Shown here piece by piece: positions 1-12,900 of a stretch of DNA of 64,000 nt; position 1 is the first letter of the stretch, and every line of letters begins with the position of its first letter. The notes under the pieces were generated by a model, which was not told the DNA's origin, searched no databases, and saw only the letters and a list, made by a program, of their open reading frames with translations. The DNA is from Ascaris suum. Lineage: Eukaryota; Nematoda; Chromadorea; Rhabditida; Ascarididae. Location of the stretch: assembly GCA_013433145.1 (NCBI GenBank), contig CM024173.1, positions 12,048,322 through 12,112,321 of the forward strand. The letters are read 5' to 3'. The position numbers and the translations under genes are program-made.

Positions 1-2743
1 CAAATGTACCCCATGTAAAAGCTCCTTTAGCGCACTTTGCGTAGGTCTACAAATTCATTCACATTGGGTTAGTGAACGCCATTTTTGAACCAAATTGCGC
101 TCAAACCTTATGTCTTAAAAATGAGCTAAGATGATAGCTCTTGTTTAGAGTCAGCTTCAGCTGTTCGATCACTCAGTAAAATCTCTGGATTGTCTTTATA
201 GCTCTTTGCCTGAATAAGAAAGTATCTGATACTAAACCACCGTTCCGATGCATGCATCAAGTCTACGTCCACTAAGCGAACTGACTCTTAGTCAAGTGAA
301 TTGCAGAGAAGTGACGTTCCAGACCCCGCTATCTCGCTTTGCTTCTCGAAGAAATATCTGAAGTTTGGACATGCCGGATCCTGAACTCTCCTTAATCGTC
401 CCACTGAAACTTTGCAATCATCACGTACCTCAATAAAATTTTCTGCTCAAGTTATTCGCTTTGGTTTGCAAATTACCAGTTCTCTTTGATCATCTTAACA
501 ATAAGCAGTGGTTGCTTAGATCGTAGGACTTAATGTTTTTAAGAGTTGTTAAAGTACTGCGGCGATCTTGTGGTTTGCCCTGCCAGCCGTTCTAAAATCG
601 CATTCGAGAATCCCACTCTCCTGTGGCATTCCTTTGAACACTAGAAGAATCGTTTTATTTTCAACTCCACTGGGAGACATTTAGTCGTTAAGATATAGCA
701 AGCTTCAGAGATCACTTTTCGCAATAATTTAATTGTAAACTATCAGGAAGTTTAAGACGTCTAAATTCTCTATGAATGAATTGAGTTAACGAGGTGTTTC
801 AGATTATTTCCGGGCCTCATAGATAATTTCCGCTGACAGCCATAATGGACACTAGGTGAACTGCTGACCACTTCTTGACCATTCGATGGTGCAAAAATTT
901 GCATCAACAGTTATTGTTCTGAAATTTAGCAACTTGTAGATGGCATCATTACGAAACAAACGAATTTTCCTGACAGCTGAGAGCAAATTTTTCTCTGTCG
1001 ACTTAGTATTGTTGGATCCAGCGAGGAGAATTCTTCAAACAGCATACACAAGTAGTCAAATGCTTTTTCCTATATAATTACAGTGTAGCCATAATTCATC
1101 CTTTTCTGTTGGCAGCCAATCGATTATGGCGACTTGCATCCGGTCATTCATCAACTGATTGCATTTATACAGCATACAAGGAAATCCGTAATCAATCAGA
1201 GAGCAATAAGAGAGAGAATTCAGTATCCCATTATCAGTAGATAATGTGGGAAATATTTTATGCTTTTCTTCGTTGTTTTTGGCTATGTTGTTTTATGTTG
1301 GAAATTTTAGTGGCTCAGCAGCGCTCGCTCTATTCTATGAAATGTTTATATACGACATACGGGAATGATTTTGAAAATTGGCTCTAAAGGTTGCAGTTAA
1401 ACTCATTAAGTCAAATTGTGGGCTCCATTTTTTGACAGAATATTGATTGTGATGATTCGGCTCATACTTTACCTAATCAGCTTAGAGCATTTAAAAATAC
1501 AACTGAGAAAAAGAACCTAGAAAATTGACTTGGGAAAAAAAAAGAACTAGATTCATGGTAGCCATGAGGGTGACTTGGATGCTGAAGCACTTTACAGCAT
1601 ACGGTTATCGTTCATGCAAGGTTCTGCTTCCGGCTGAATGATTAAAATGCTTTTCCATTCCTATGGTCTTTTCGTTGATTGGCATGTCATATGGTACGAA
1701 CATTACACTACTAAAAAATAGACAAAATATCTTCCATAGTCTCACCCGCTTCAGTGGGCAGTCCACGAAAAAATGAAGGAGATCACTTTTGCTCTGTGCG
1801 AAAAACGTCTCGGAGTCAAATAGTCTAACTAATCTCATTTTTTCCAGATACTGTTTGAAGATAACGAAAAAAACATAGATACCGTAAGGAATTTTATATG
1901 CCATAAAATTTTGAATACACTACAAGATCTAATTCTTATTCGACTAAAAAGTGCACATTCCGCAAATTTAATTACCCGCGACGTAATAATACGAATATTT
2001 CATTGAAGATGTTCTATTTGAAAAGTAAAATATGAAAAAAGAAACAAAAGCACAAATTGAGAAGCTCAAAACGAAGAAGCAGAACAACGAAAGAGATTAA
2101 AGTTGTGTAATCTGTTTCAGTGCTTTTTTTTCGATGCAATCTTCACGTCATTCAAATACTCTTGCACTAAGGTGCGCAAAATATTCGCAAAATTCTAAAT
2201 GAGGGTTGTGTGTTTATTGAATTCGAAAACGAACAAACTCTATATTAACGATTCAGAAAATTTCTAACATCGAGTTTATTTTTTGAATAATGATCGCTTT
2301 TTTTTGTGCGAAGAGACTATATGAGTGTAGTAAGAGACTATATTACAGTAGCAATAAAATAAGCTATAAACTTTTGTACCTTGATTTGAAAGCTTTGAAG
2401 AATTGTATTGATATGATAGGAATTCATTTTCTCTAGTTGAATAATATAATAATATCGACGCATTGATAATGATATTCGTTTTTCCTTCTTATTGGCATTT
2501 CATAATTCACACTGTATTATGTAGTTGTTTATGAGGATATATTCTAAATGTGGTCGCATTATCGGCATCGAAGGATTTCTGGAAATGAATAAATATTTAC
2601 AATGTGTAATCTCTGTCGAGTTTAATTGCCGATTAAAATAGAAAAACAACATTGCTCGTTAAAACGCATAGGTGTCACCTGAAAGATATGCATATTCCCA
2701 TATGTTCAATTAAATATAATGAGCTTTTGCCGTATGCCTTACG

Positions 2744-2792
2744 AATAATGCGTAAAATGTTTAACACCTTATTAAACTTTTTACGCATTATT
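2744..2792. repeat. inverted repeat (fold-back), about 21-nt arms
   Basis: AATAATGCGTAAAA is matched by TTTTACGCATTATT across a short centre, with GTTTAA/TTAAAC extending the stem apart from one mismatch. Further out, TTGCCGTA (2727) pairs with TACGGCAA (about 2838), and ATTAAATATAATGAG occurs directly repeated near 2710 and 2861. The whole of about 2690-2880 looks like a small fold-back element. Confidence 0.6.
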
Positions 2793-4089
2793 GATGGCCG
2801 TACGCAGAAACTTATGACATTGCCACAAGAAATGCGTATTACGGCAATATTACATAGATATTAAATATAATGAGTTTTCTATACGATGTCACCTTTATTT
2901 CAAAACGAACTAATGATGAATTATGTATAGAGGTTTTTAAAATATGACGCTTGCGCCAACCTAATCGATGTCTCTAATTTTGGAGAAAGGATTTAGTTAT
3001 TCACTCAATAATGAAGCCAGTACTGGCATTGATACGAATGTGAAAAAAAATTGGCTGGCGCTATTGGCGGACCGCAGGCAAGCGCAGGAAGAGAGCACCT
3101 GTGGAAGCGGACCACTGCTGGGTTTGGCCGGAGGTGTAGCCATGTGATGAAGAATCGCGTCCTCGTGAGGGCTGCCGGCAAGGGGAGCGAGTTTTATGTT
3201 GCAAAAATCCCCCGCTGAATTGGACATCCCTGAAGAATGCCTTTTTCCATTGGGAGACCGTCTTTAAATTACATGTGCTATTGCTTATATCGTTGTCGGA
3301 TAGAACTGCGGTCGATGAGCAATTTGTAGGAGCTGCGGTGTTGTGGTACCATTGCGTTTTAATGACGTTTGCTTGATACAACAGCGCTGGCCTATCTGCA
3401 AAGGCGTTTTGGCATCAAACACAATTGCATGATTCCTCCGACGCAGAAGGGAAGGGCCACAATCTCTTTTGTGGGTTGTGGATTTTACTGCAAATGAAAA
3501 TCTGAGAGGTGTTTACGGAAGGAATACCATCTAATTACACAAGAAATCTCCCATACTGGATATGTGGAAATTTTCCCGGGCGAATGGAGAATCCCGCTAT
3601 GAATCTTGGGATTCTCCCTTCACCTTCATGGACAAGCAGAGACTGCGCTGATTACTTAAGATCGGGAATTGAAGTCTCCACTATATCTACTACATAGTTG
3701 TACGAGGTTATGTCAAAAGAAAAAGTTCGGATATTATTGGAAGACGCTATTCCAAGTGGATATATAGTTCGCTTGCTATAGCTTGCAGAGTAGTTGCTAA
3801 GTCAACAATAATAGACACACTCTTTCGAGGTAAATATATGCCATCCATTCTCAACACAAGTAAAAAATCTTTCAAAAACCGATTTTCGTTGAAATAGGCG
3901 AGCAGCTAATCGACGGGCTGAGAAACATCATGCTTTACGTAGTGAATTTGAAATTTTAGCTGGAAAAGCGCATGAAATAGTGTTGTATTCTTTGGCGTTG
4001 AATTTTTTCGCAAGCTTCTAAATAAGGCGATATTTTATTCATTCTTAATGCACCTCAATCCTTGCTAACAACGCTTCCGCATGTTTTAG

Positions 4090-5175
4090 CTTTTAAATTT
4101 TATTAATGTTGTGCAGTATATCGTACAATATGCATTCTTGCTGCACATCGTCCTCACTAATGTCGCCATTAATTCCATCGATTTGCCTATTGAACGATGC
4201 CAGTGAATGCTTCAGCATTTTAATCCTCTCGATGAACGACACCACAGTGAGATTCCTCAGATTCTTTGATGCCTATGAGGAACTGTCGTCCATCCATCAT
4301 CGCCACTCAGTTGCTCTATCGAATTTTCACACATTGGCGCGTATGATTCTTATTCTTAGCTTCCAATTTCTCTATGCGTCGTTCGCGTATCGCTTCAGTT
4401 CCTCATTTTTACGTTTCTTCCATGTTCTCTCGACCTGCTGATGACAAAAAATTTTGACACTCTCTAATCGTTTAGCTAGTTTTTTTTCAGGTTTAACAGG
4501 TGCTTCTTTCAAAATATATATTCCTTTTTGCTCACTTCATTCTTCCAAAGGACAGATGTTTCTGATGCTTTTTCCTTCGGAAGGTAATGGGGATGATATT
4601 GTTAAAAAATTGATGACATCCTCATAGAGAATGTTATTCGCTTCTTTGATCGCTTCTTAAAAAAATGTTGAGACTGAGCTTCTTTTGCTATGCTTTATGC
4701 AGCTGAATTTTAAATTTTTGTCTAAATGGCATCGATCATGTTCTTCTTGAATCTAAATTTCTTTCAGTCTTCTCCACTTTGGAACATGGTTTTTGAAGCG
4801 CAATAGATCATATACCTGTAAACATTTTCCCATAGGACATGCAGCACGGATTGTTCACGAGAACCTTGCTGATATTATCCAAAATCTTGATTTGTTCTAG
4901 GAAAGCAGATGGTCGCAAAGCGGCAAGCCTTCAACGTCAGCATTAACATTGACGATGCATCATGATTTGCGGTCCAGAACAATATATAAGTAGACTCTTT
5001 TAAGAACAAGTTGCACATATTGTGATCTAACTAGTTTAACCGTTTTCTGCTGCAATTTTGCTTTTTCTGCAGCATTTTCTCGTCTAGACGACGATAATAC
5101 CTTTGCTATGAGCGTCCATCGGGTCCACAGTTCAAGAACATGTCGTAAATTCTTATTGCAATAGTCAGAGAGCAA
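4090..5175 (-). pseudogene. possible decayed coding stretch, minus strand
   Basis: Separate open pieces on the minus strand look protein-like: RRENAAEKAKLQQKTVKLV near 5075, LHVLWENVYR near 4830, and SFIERIKMLKHSLASFNRQ near 4210. They lie in different frames and are separated by stops, with no convincing splice sites. A broken coiled-coil gene is one reading; no family is recognised. Confidence 0.2.
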
Positions 5176-6910
5176 AGTTTTTGACGAACGACTTTGAAAA
5201 CCTGCAAAGAAATCGGAGCTTTTTTCAAGTCAAATCAATTTCTATTGCTGTACTTCTCGTGTTTTCAAGATCCCTCTTTTGTTTTTTTTTCTCCTTACTG
5301 CTCTATCACAGATTTTTTGTCCTCTTAAGAACAAAAGTTTTGCAGCAAAACATCAGCAATTGCTAATCGTGTTTCCTTTTATGATTATCAAATGGTTTAA
5401 TTGTCTAGTTCACTCAAAGTATTCTTTTTAAAACTTTATTTCATTGTTTTTCAATATTATTCTCTTTCGAAAGGACAGAAATCCTGCTTACATAGATGTA
5501 TTTAATTTACATCTGTCCATGTTTTCTATCTTCGTTTAATTGGGACATAAATATAAACTTGAGAGAGCATATTAGAGGTGAACGATCACATATATTTACC
5601 CAATATTCAACGCATAATGAATAATTTATTTGGTGTTTAGGATATTGGCTTAATTTCATTCATTTCAACGTCGCGTTCAATCGTGACGTTTCTTTTGAAG
5701 CTGATAAGAGTCATTAAAAAGTGAGGATTTCGATCATGCACTTCGAAAGCAACATGCTCATCTATACTCTACGACGATCACATAATAAGTGAACATTTTC
5801 ATAAGAGTGGGTCGCTTTAACTAGAAGAAACAAAGGAAATTGAAGCTTAAAGATCCTTCTCGTTCCATTTACAGTGCTTTCAGAAGTTCGTTATCATTCA
5901 CACGCTAAATGTTTCCATAAATAATGCAGCTTCTGTCACACTCGCTTGCAACTTCTTCATGATGTTCATATTGAATTCATGTTGAGTGCAACATTTTCTT
6001 CAATATCCTTCTATCGGTCCATTGTCTATTTGTGATTAATATGATGCAAAAAAAAGCTGTTTAAAATTAAATGCGCTCATCTGCGGGGCGATATTCGGTC
6101 GTGCAAAAACAGCGCACGCCTCTTTTGAAAAGCATTTACGTTTATGTCTGGAGGAATTTTCTCCGAGTTCTCCCTGTGATAATCCTCTTATTGCCGCTAA
6201 CTTGCGCCACACTGTTCCACACATAACAAAATGATATTTGTTTGCGATATGACATGCACATGATGAGTACCCCAACTGCATTTCACCTTTTGCTTGTGCA
6301 CATCACTCGTCGATTCTGTTGTTTTTAAATGTGGTGCAGTGAGCATGTTGAATGCTAGCGGTCTTAGCTAACGCGTGGTTGATGATTTCGCTGGGTTGTC
6401 TTCAGAAGCAGCGCACAATGAAAGGCGTACGTGACACTGGAAGCTTCAAAGGATAGAGGTAGAGCCGGAAGCGCCCGAGTTCGACGACCGCTCTGAAAGC
6501 TCGATATGGCGTCATCGAGAATTTCAATCGCTACAGTGTTGTCGTCATGTCTCGCACTTCTAAGAACGGCAGCGTGCTCTCAGAAGCGCGGGCAGAGGCG
6601 AACCTCTGACTGAGAAGGTGTTTTCCCGAGGCCCAAGGCTGCCAGTCCTGTTAGCTAGGAATTCCGAGCAAGTATTAGCCGACCTGCTCAGGCTCTGCAT
6701 ATTATGCGTACGAAAACCTAGGTCTCAAATTTGGTTCAACGGGCGATTTTCTAGTGTCCATTATGATCATACCTTAGAAACCATTGCTTTTGCACTTCCA
6801 GAGTTTGACACAGTTAGGTAGGTTGAATTTTTTTATATTAGGAATTTCATAGAAATTTTTTATTGTTACATTGCGTATCGCCTGCTGAGGTATTTGAACA
6901 TAATGAAACG

Positions 6911-6930
6911 CCTCATTTACAGTTGTGACA
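6911..6930 (+). promoter_or_regulatory. probable spliced-leader acceptor of the SRT gene
   Basis: The sequence ctcatttacag ends at 6922 and is followed by 8 nt and an ATG. A 3' splice site directly before the start codon, without a matching upstream exon, is the usual mark of trans-splicing in nematodes. It could also be a cis acceptor for a 5' exon I did not recognise. Confidence 0.45.
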
Positions 6931-9900
6931 ATGCCGATAATGGCGATGAACTCAACGGCGCTTGAACAACTCTGCGCTGTTCATGGAGCAACAATTGGAG
7001 AGCAAAATGTGACACTTGGTACTATGTATATCTTCTCTGGCGTTATATACATTGTAAGCAAGCTATATATATTTAGTAGAAGCGAAAACAACTCATTTTG
7101 AAAGAACTTTTAAAGCATCTATGACTTTATCCCGCCGATGCATATTTTGATGTTTGCTCAACACAAAAATGATTCAATTTTTCAATGCAAGCGGAGTTAA
7201 TATCACTTAGTAATTGCACCTTTCTGTTTGCAATCGTTCAAAATGAACAAAAAAGCCGGAAGAAACAATCGCCTGAATATATTGTAGAAATAATTGATTC
7301 GTTAAAATATTGTAACCAGCTGCTGTTGGTGATCGATAACTCAGCTTTGGCCAGTACATGGAAGTCTCAAACAATCGTCAAAACTGACTATGTTCTCCTA
7401 TTTTCCATCCCATCTGCCGTTTGGCTATGAGGTCTAAAATGTTTTCTTTAAACGATGCAAATATGAAGGTCAAAATGGATGCTTTCGCATGGGTCTGATT
7501 TTTAAATCCCATTTATTCGACTGCATCCCAGTTCATTGATTGTAGCGATCAGTTTTTCGTTTTACTCAGTCATACTCATTTCCTCGCGAGTTCTGTAGGT
7601 TTCATGAGGCGTTGATGGGGTTACAATGGGGATAACATATTGCAGCTTTCTGATTGCTCAACTTTAATTTGTGTGCAAACAGACGTGTGCTTGATATGCT
7701 CGTTGTGCCGACTAATTATGTTATTTTTAACAAACGCTATGGCCAGAATGTTCAGACAAGATCTTTTTGAGCAGTTTCAAGCGTAAACTCTTGTAGTTCC
7801 GGTGTACCGCTTAAGAGATGATTTTGATGAAATGAGGTTATCTCAATTCCTCAAAACCCTGCCTCCTATCTAGTGCAAATATGCAAAAATCCTTTTGGCT
7901 CTTTACTATAAAGGTGGTGAAGGCGAATATATCACCGGTTGAAGCGTTCACTGATATCCCTCTCCTCTGTTCCTGTATGGTAACCGCCTTTATGCCAACA
8001 GGACGAGAATCTTGCCGGATCGAGCTAGCTGAAAGAGTCCAAACTTACTTCATTAAAAACATTGTTTGTTTCATTATTACACAGTCAGTTTTTGTTCTTA
8101 TTCAAGAAAAAAAAAGAGACGTTGAGATCCATGAAATAACTAATTTACATCCTCTGATAGTTCAGTTAACTTGTTGCAATTGTCAGTCGCGCAATTCCGC
8201 GTTGTGCTTCATGAGCTCCACAGTAGAAGGAATTTATGAGGCTTTTGCATTGTTTTGCTACCATCGCTCTGTGATGGTAGCAAAAACAATGCAAAAGCCT
8301 CATAAATTGGGAAATGCGGATATTATACTCATTCTATGATAAGCTTCACTGTCGAGTGTAAAATGAAGCTGCTAGCCAGTTGTTGATCTCCTATGCGATT
8401 CTAAATATAGCCGGAGTCGCGAAAACAAGTAAAAATTTTTTTTCTATCTCACCAAAAGTGAACAACTCAGGGATATATGCTAGAGAGGTTTGAGCTTAGA
8501 ACCCATGTTTATACATTTTGCAGCCGTCTACAGTTGGTTCGAAAGTAATCAAGAGCATTGCCCGTAAACATGTTTGTCTGCGTGAGCGATGGCAACTTTT
8601 TTCAAATGGCCCTGTTAAGCTCAGGAACTTTACACTTTATCATTAGATCATGAATAATAATTAAGATTTGAACGTTACCTGCTGCTCAGACTACTTGGTG
8701 CATAGATTATGCCAATCATAATTTCAACAATGTCGCTGCTCCAACTTTTCGGCTTATCAATTTGTAGTTGCCTAGAAGGCGAATTTCCACACGTCAACAT
8801 AATTGCGCCAATATTTATAAACAGCGAAAAATCTATGTTTACGCCTCAAAATTATTGTCACATTTATTAACGTTGCAGTCTTCTTGCAACGATTCATTTT
8901 GCAATGGCAAAAAAGCAATGTTTCAAAATCTCCAATACAATTCATTTTTTGAAATATGATTGAGGAGTTTTATCGGTTTTCTTTGGAGAGTGTGCGATAT
9001 TTTATTGCAATAATTGCAACAATATCACTTTGCAGTAATACAAGATTTGTGAACAATTTTAGATTCTTCAACTCGTCTGCCTACTTGCGATCACACAAAA
9101 AGATTTAATCGTCAATTCATGCTTCAAGATTATGCTCGTAATGTGTATTGTTGATGTGCTTACATTAATGTTCAACGCTATTTTCACGGGTATTCTTTCG
9201 ATAATCGGTGCTAGTATTTGCACATATCCTATTACGTTGTCGATTGGTGGTCACATCGGTTACGGTAATTAATAGTTATACTTTCAAATATAGTAAATGA
9301 ATTGAGTTTTTTCTTTTTGGTGGGGAGGAGGGGGGGGGGGGAAAAAAAGAGAGAGGGATGATGATTTTATTGAAGGGATGTGAACTATTTTTACCCTATA
9401 TTTTAATAAGAAGTGATGAAAGAGAAGAATGCAGAAAATCGCATATTTTTATGCTCTTTGAAGTTACTCCAAATGAGCACTTCTCTTTTTTAAATAAATT
9501 AGCTGCGGAGTTTTTGGTGGAAATCGTTAATTGAAGAATTCCATGTGGTCTTTGTGGAAAAAGTTATTTATGAGAAATCCTTAGATATGGCCGATTACTT
9601 CTCATCAAAATCTAAACATTAAAGTTGACTTCCTACGCTTAGCGTCCACTTTCGATTTGGGGAGATGTAAGTGGTCAGTGGATTTTAAATGCTCATAATA
9701 CATTATGAAATCGTACTTTAAACGGGAATTTTCTTAACGTTGAGTATTGATATGGTCAATCTTCTTTTTTTTTTTTTTTTTTTTTTTTGAATTAAACATT
9801 TCGTTAAAGAATCGGCGCAATCCTCCTTATGACTATTTCCCCTTGTTTTCTTCCTTTTTGTAAAATTTCTCATGGAAGCAATCGATATGAATTTTTCAGT

Positions 9901-12900
9901 TGCGCATTTGACCTTTCGTCTTTCCAATGCATTAAGCGTTTGAACAAACCTAAGCTTTCTCGGCTTTAATCTTTACTCTCTTTAGTTCCCTCTCTTGAAG
10001 AAACTCAATCGTCCTTTTCAATTGGCAATTCCCATTAGTCGAGCGGGGATTTTATGTTCAGTGGGCTCCCTCTTTATTCCTAGTGCAATAGCATGGTGAA
10101 TAATGACAACAACAAATCTCCTATTATTATTCTCCTCTTTTCACTTTCTTTCTCAGACAGAAATTATCTAGCATTCTTTCGAGATTTTAACGAAAGAAAT
10201 AAATTTTTTTCAGGTTTATGGTGTTGTTATGCGACTCTTTGTATAATACTTGCTTTCAATAGATATCTTAATCTTTTATATCCAATGTTCTATCGGGTTA
10301 GTATGAATTGAATGTGACGATCACAAACTTTAATGCTTAATTAATCAAGTAAACCTATTTCTTAGAAATAATTTTCTGTATGGTGGCATCGTTCAATAAT
10401 AGAGTATGCTAAGACTTAATTAGCATCTTCCCCCTGATGTACTACTAAATGTATGATCAAGTAAATGAAGCAGATCACTTCGGCTTTAGATAAAGAAGCA
10501 TAAAGGGTTGTAATGAGAAAGTGAGAGCAAACCTGACGAATGAATAAAATGATGAATAAATTTCCCTAAAGTTTAATATTCACTATAGAGTTATCATTTT
10601 CTTTTTGAAATAGAAATTTAAATTCCGAATTAACCTTTAAATAGGGTTGTATGAATACCTTTCGACGATATGTCATTTGAATCGATGAGCATTTCCGAGC
10701 ATTTTAGGTTTCTTCACTTGTTTATATCCTTCGTAGAAATCCAATCCCTACGCGAGTGCTATTGCACTATGAAACCCCAACAGTTCATTGCACTATGAAA
10801 CCCCATCGAAACAGTTCATTTTAAAGTTGACGAATTAGAAAGGCAATAATGCAGAGAATTAACGACTATGAACAATTTCTGCTGCTGTTCGAATCTCTTT
10901 CGATGGAATTAGTGCATTCGTCAAAATGGCGGATAATTCTAATCCATATGCAAGCATGCAAGCAATTTCTTCTATACGACAATTGTTATCATATGGTTGA
11001 AATCCTACTGTTCAGCATGTGTACTCGAAAATAATATCACATGCTTGAAATTCTAGTCAAATTGTTAGAAATAATAACAAAACAAGTGGCACTGCTGTTA
11101 AGATGACAACACAGGTTGATAGGTACGTAAAACAAATCGTTTTCATACGAGCGTGAAAAAGTAGCTTTCAGCGAATATTTGTTGGCCGACGAACGTGGTA
11201 CTGGCTTTCGTTGCCCGTTATATACGCTCTCTTAATCGCTTCACCTCTTGAGCGGCCTTTCATTTATAACTCAAGACTTGGCTCTTGGTTCATCAGTCCG
11301 CTACCTGGAGTACCAAATACCGGATACACTGTTAGTTAAATTTAGCAAATGATTGCTTATAACCGCCAGCGCTTTAACGCTCCTTATACCCGGGCTTAAA
11401 TTTGTACTGGCAAACTGCAAGGAATCAATTTTTGCACAGTGATACTAGAGCTTGGTAGTAAACTCACTAGAAATTTTCTTACCTTGGGAAATGGCGAAGG
11501 CCATTCAGCAATCTGAGAGATAAACGAGATGATATTGTCACCTTGACAGGTGGTAAGCACTATTTTGAGCAAAATTGACGCATGAAAACTCCACCTTTTT
11601 GGGATTATTGACATATATATGTGGCCACAGTCGTTTCGTAGACCACCTCCTCATTGTTTCAGCATTGTTAACATACCCAATAAAATATTCCCTATATGCA
11701 TTCAGACAAGGTTACCGGGTCTTATAAAATATTTATATGTGACTAATACTCTCGCAGTGACCCTTTTTCGAGAAATGTTATAGTCGTAAATATGTAGTTT
11801 TTTTTCACTTCCTTATACACTCTCACTGTTTATTGCAATGCACATCAGTGAGAATGTATTTGTACGATGGGGGGGGGGGGGGGGTGGAGAGGAAGACCTT
11901 GGAGAGAAAAATGGAGGAGGAGAGGAAGGGCTGGGACAATAAAAAGACTTGGAAATTCCTAGTGGTACCCGTTTTCAGTCAAAATCGAATTTATGCACAG
12001 AAATCTCTTGTGAAAAAAATTGACGTCTAGAATTCTCTCTGGCAATAGAAATAATCATCCGCAAGAAATTCTCTAGAAATTATATGTTTGCCTATTTCAA
12101 GCAACGTGATGTTGAATGAATGTAACGTTTTTGATGAAATATTTGTAACGTAAAAAAAATGCTATTGAAACGATGTTGCATTGAATGCAATATGACGCAT
12201 AAGAAAGTGGCTGATTTCGCGTCATGTTCAATCTCTCACGAGATGTGTTCCCCCTCCTTTTGAACATATTTGTCATGACAGATCGATATTACCTCTAAGG
12301 ATATTCCTTCGCAAATATTTTTTTCAAATTAGTTGTAATCCAAATCACAATGATGACCTAGTGCATCATTTCATAAAATTAAGATTCCTCTTCTTCGCCC
12401 GTTCACTCATAGTAGAATTCGATTGCGAAAAAGCTTTCGATCTTCAACGTGAATTGGGAGTTTCCTTTTTTAAAGAATATTCTATAACCACTTAACAAAG
12501 ATTCGGCGAATGAGGAATACAAATGCAAAGGTGAAAAACTTTCTTGGTTTCTTTCCTCTCAAATAATGGGGGAAATATCGTGATGACTAGATGATGTTTT
12601 ATGAGTGGGCAATGATTTATGAGTGAAAAAAGAGTAGAAACGAGCACATTTAATTGATTCGCTATGGATTGCTTATATATTTACATTGCTTACAGTGATG
12701 AAGAAAAACCACGTGAAAAGTGTTAGGCGAGATAAATACCCCGCTGAAGAGGGCAGAAACGAATAAAGAAATACAACAGCAAAAAAAGCAGTTTTCGTTG
12801 TTCTCCTCTCCCACGCAATAAAAACAGCCATTAGAAGGAATGAAGCTCATTTTTTTGTGTGCTTGGCTGTCTCGTATTTGGGAACAAAATGTGCATCGAA

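Larger units (their letters stand above)
1..6910. other. gene-poor region upstream of the SRT gene
   Basis: AT-rich with scattered short frames. A GC-richer patch at about 3040-3230 and another at about 6410-6640 each hold short open frames in several readings, but no splice structure or known motif. Apart from the fold-back at 2744-2792 and the possible relic at 4090-5175, I see nothing supportable. Confidence 0.5.

Noticed and set aside
7881..8339. 152-codon open frame on plus
   Set aside because: It lies in the first SRT intron, has no recognisable motif, and its last third is the hairpin; no splice signals frame it.
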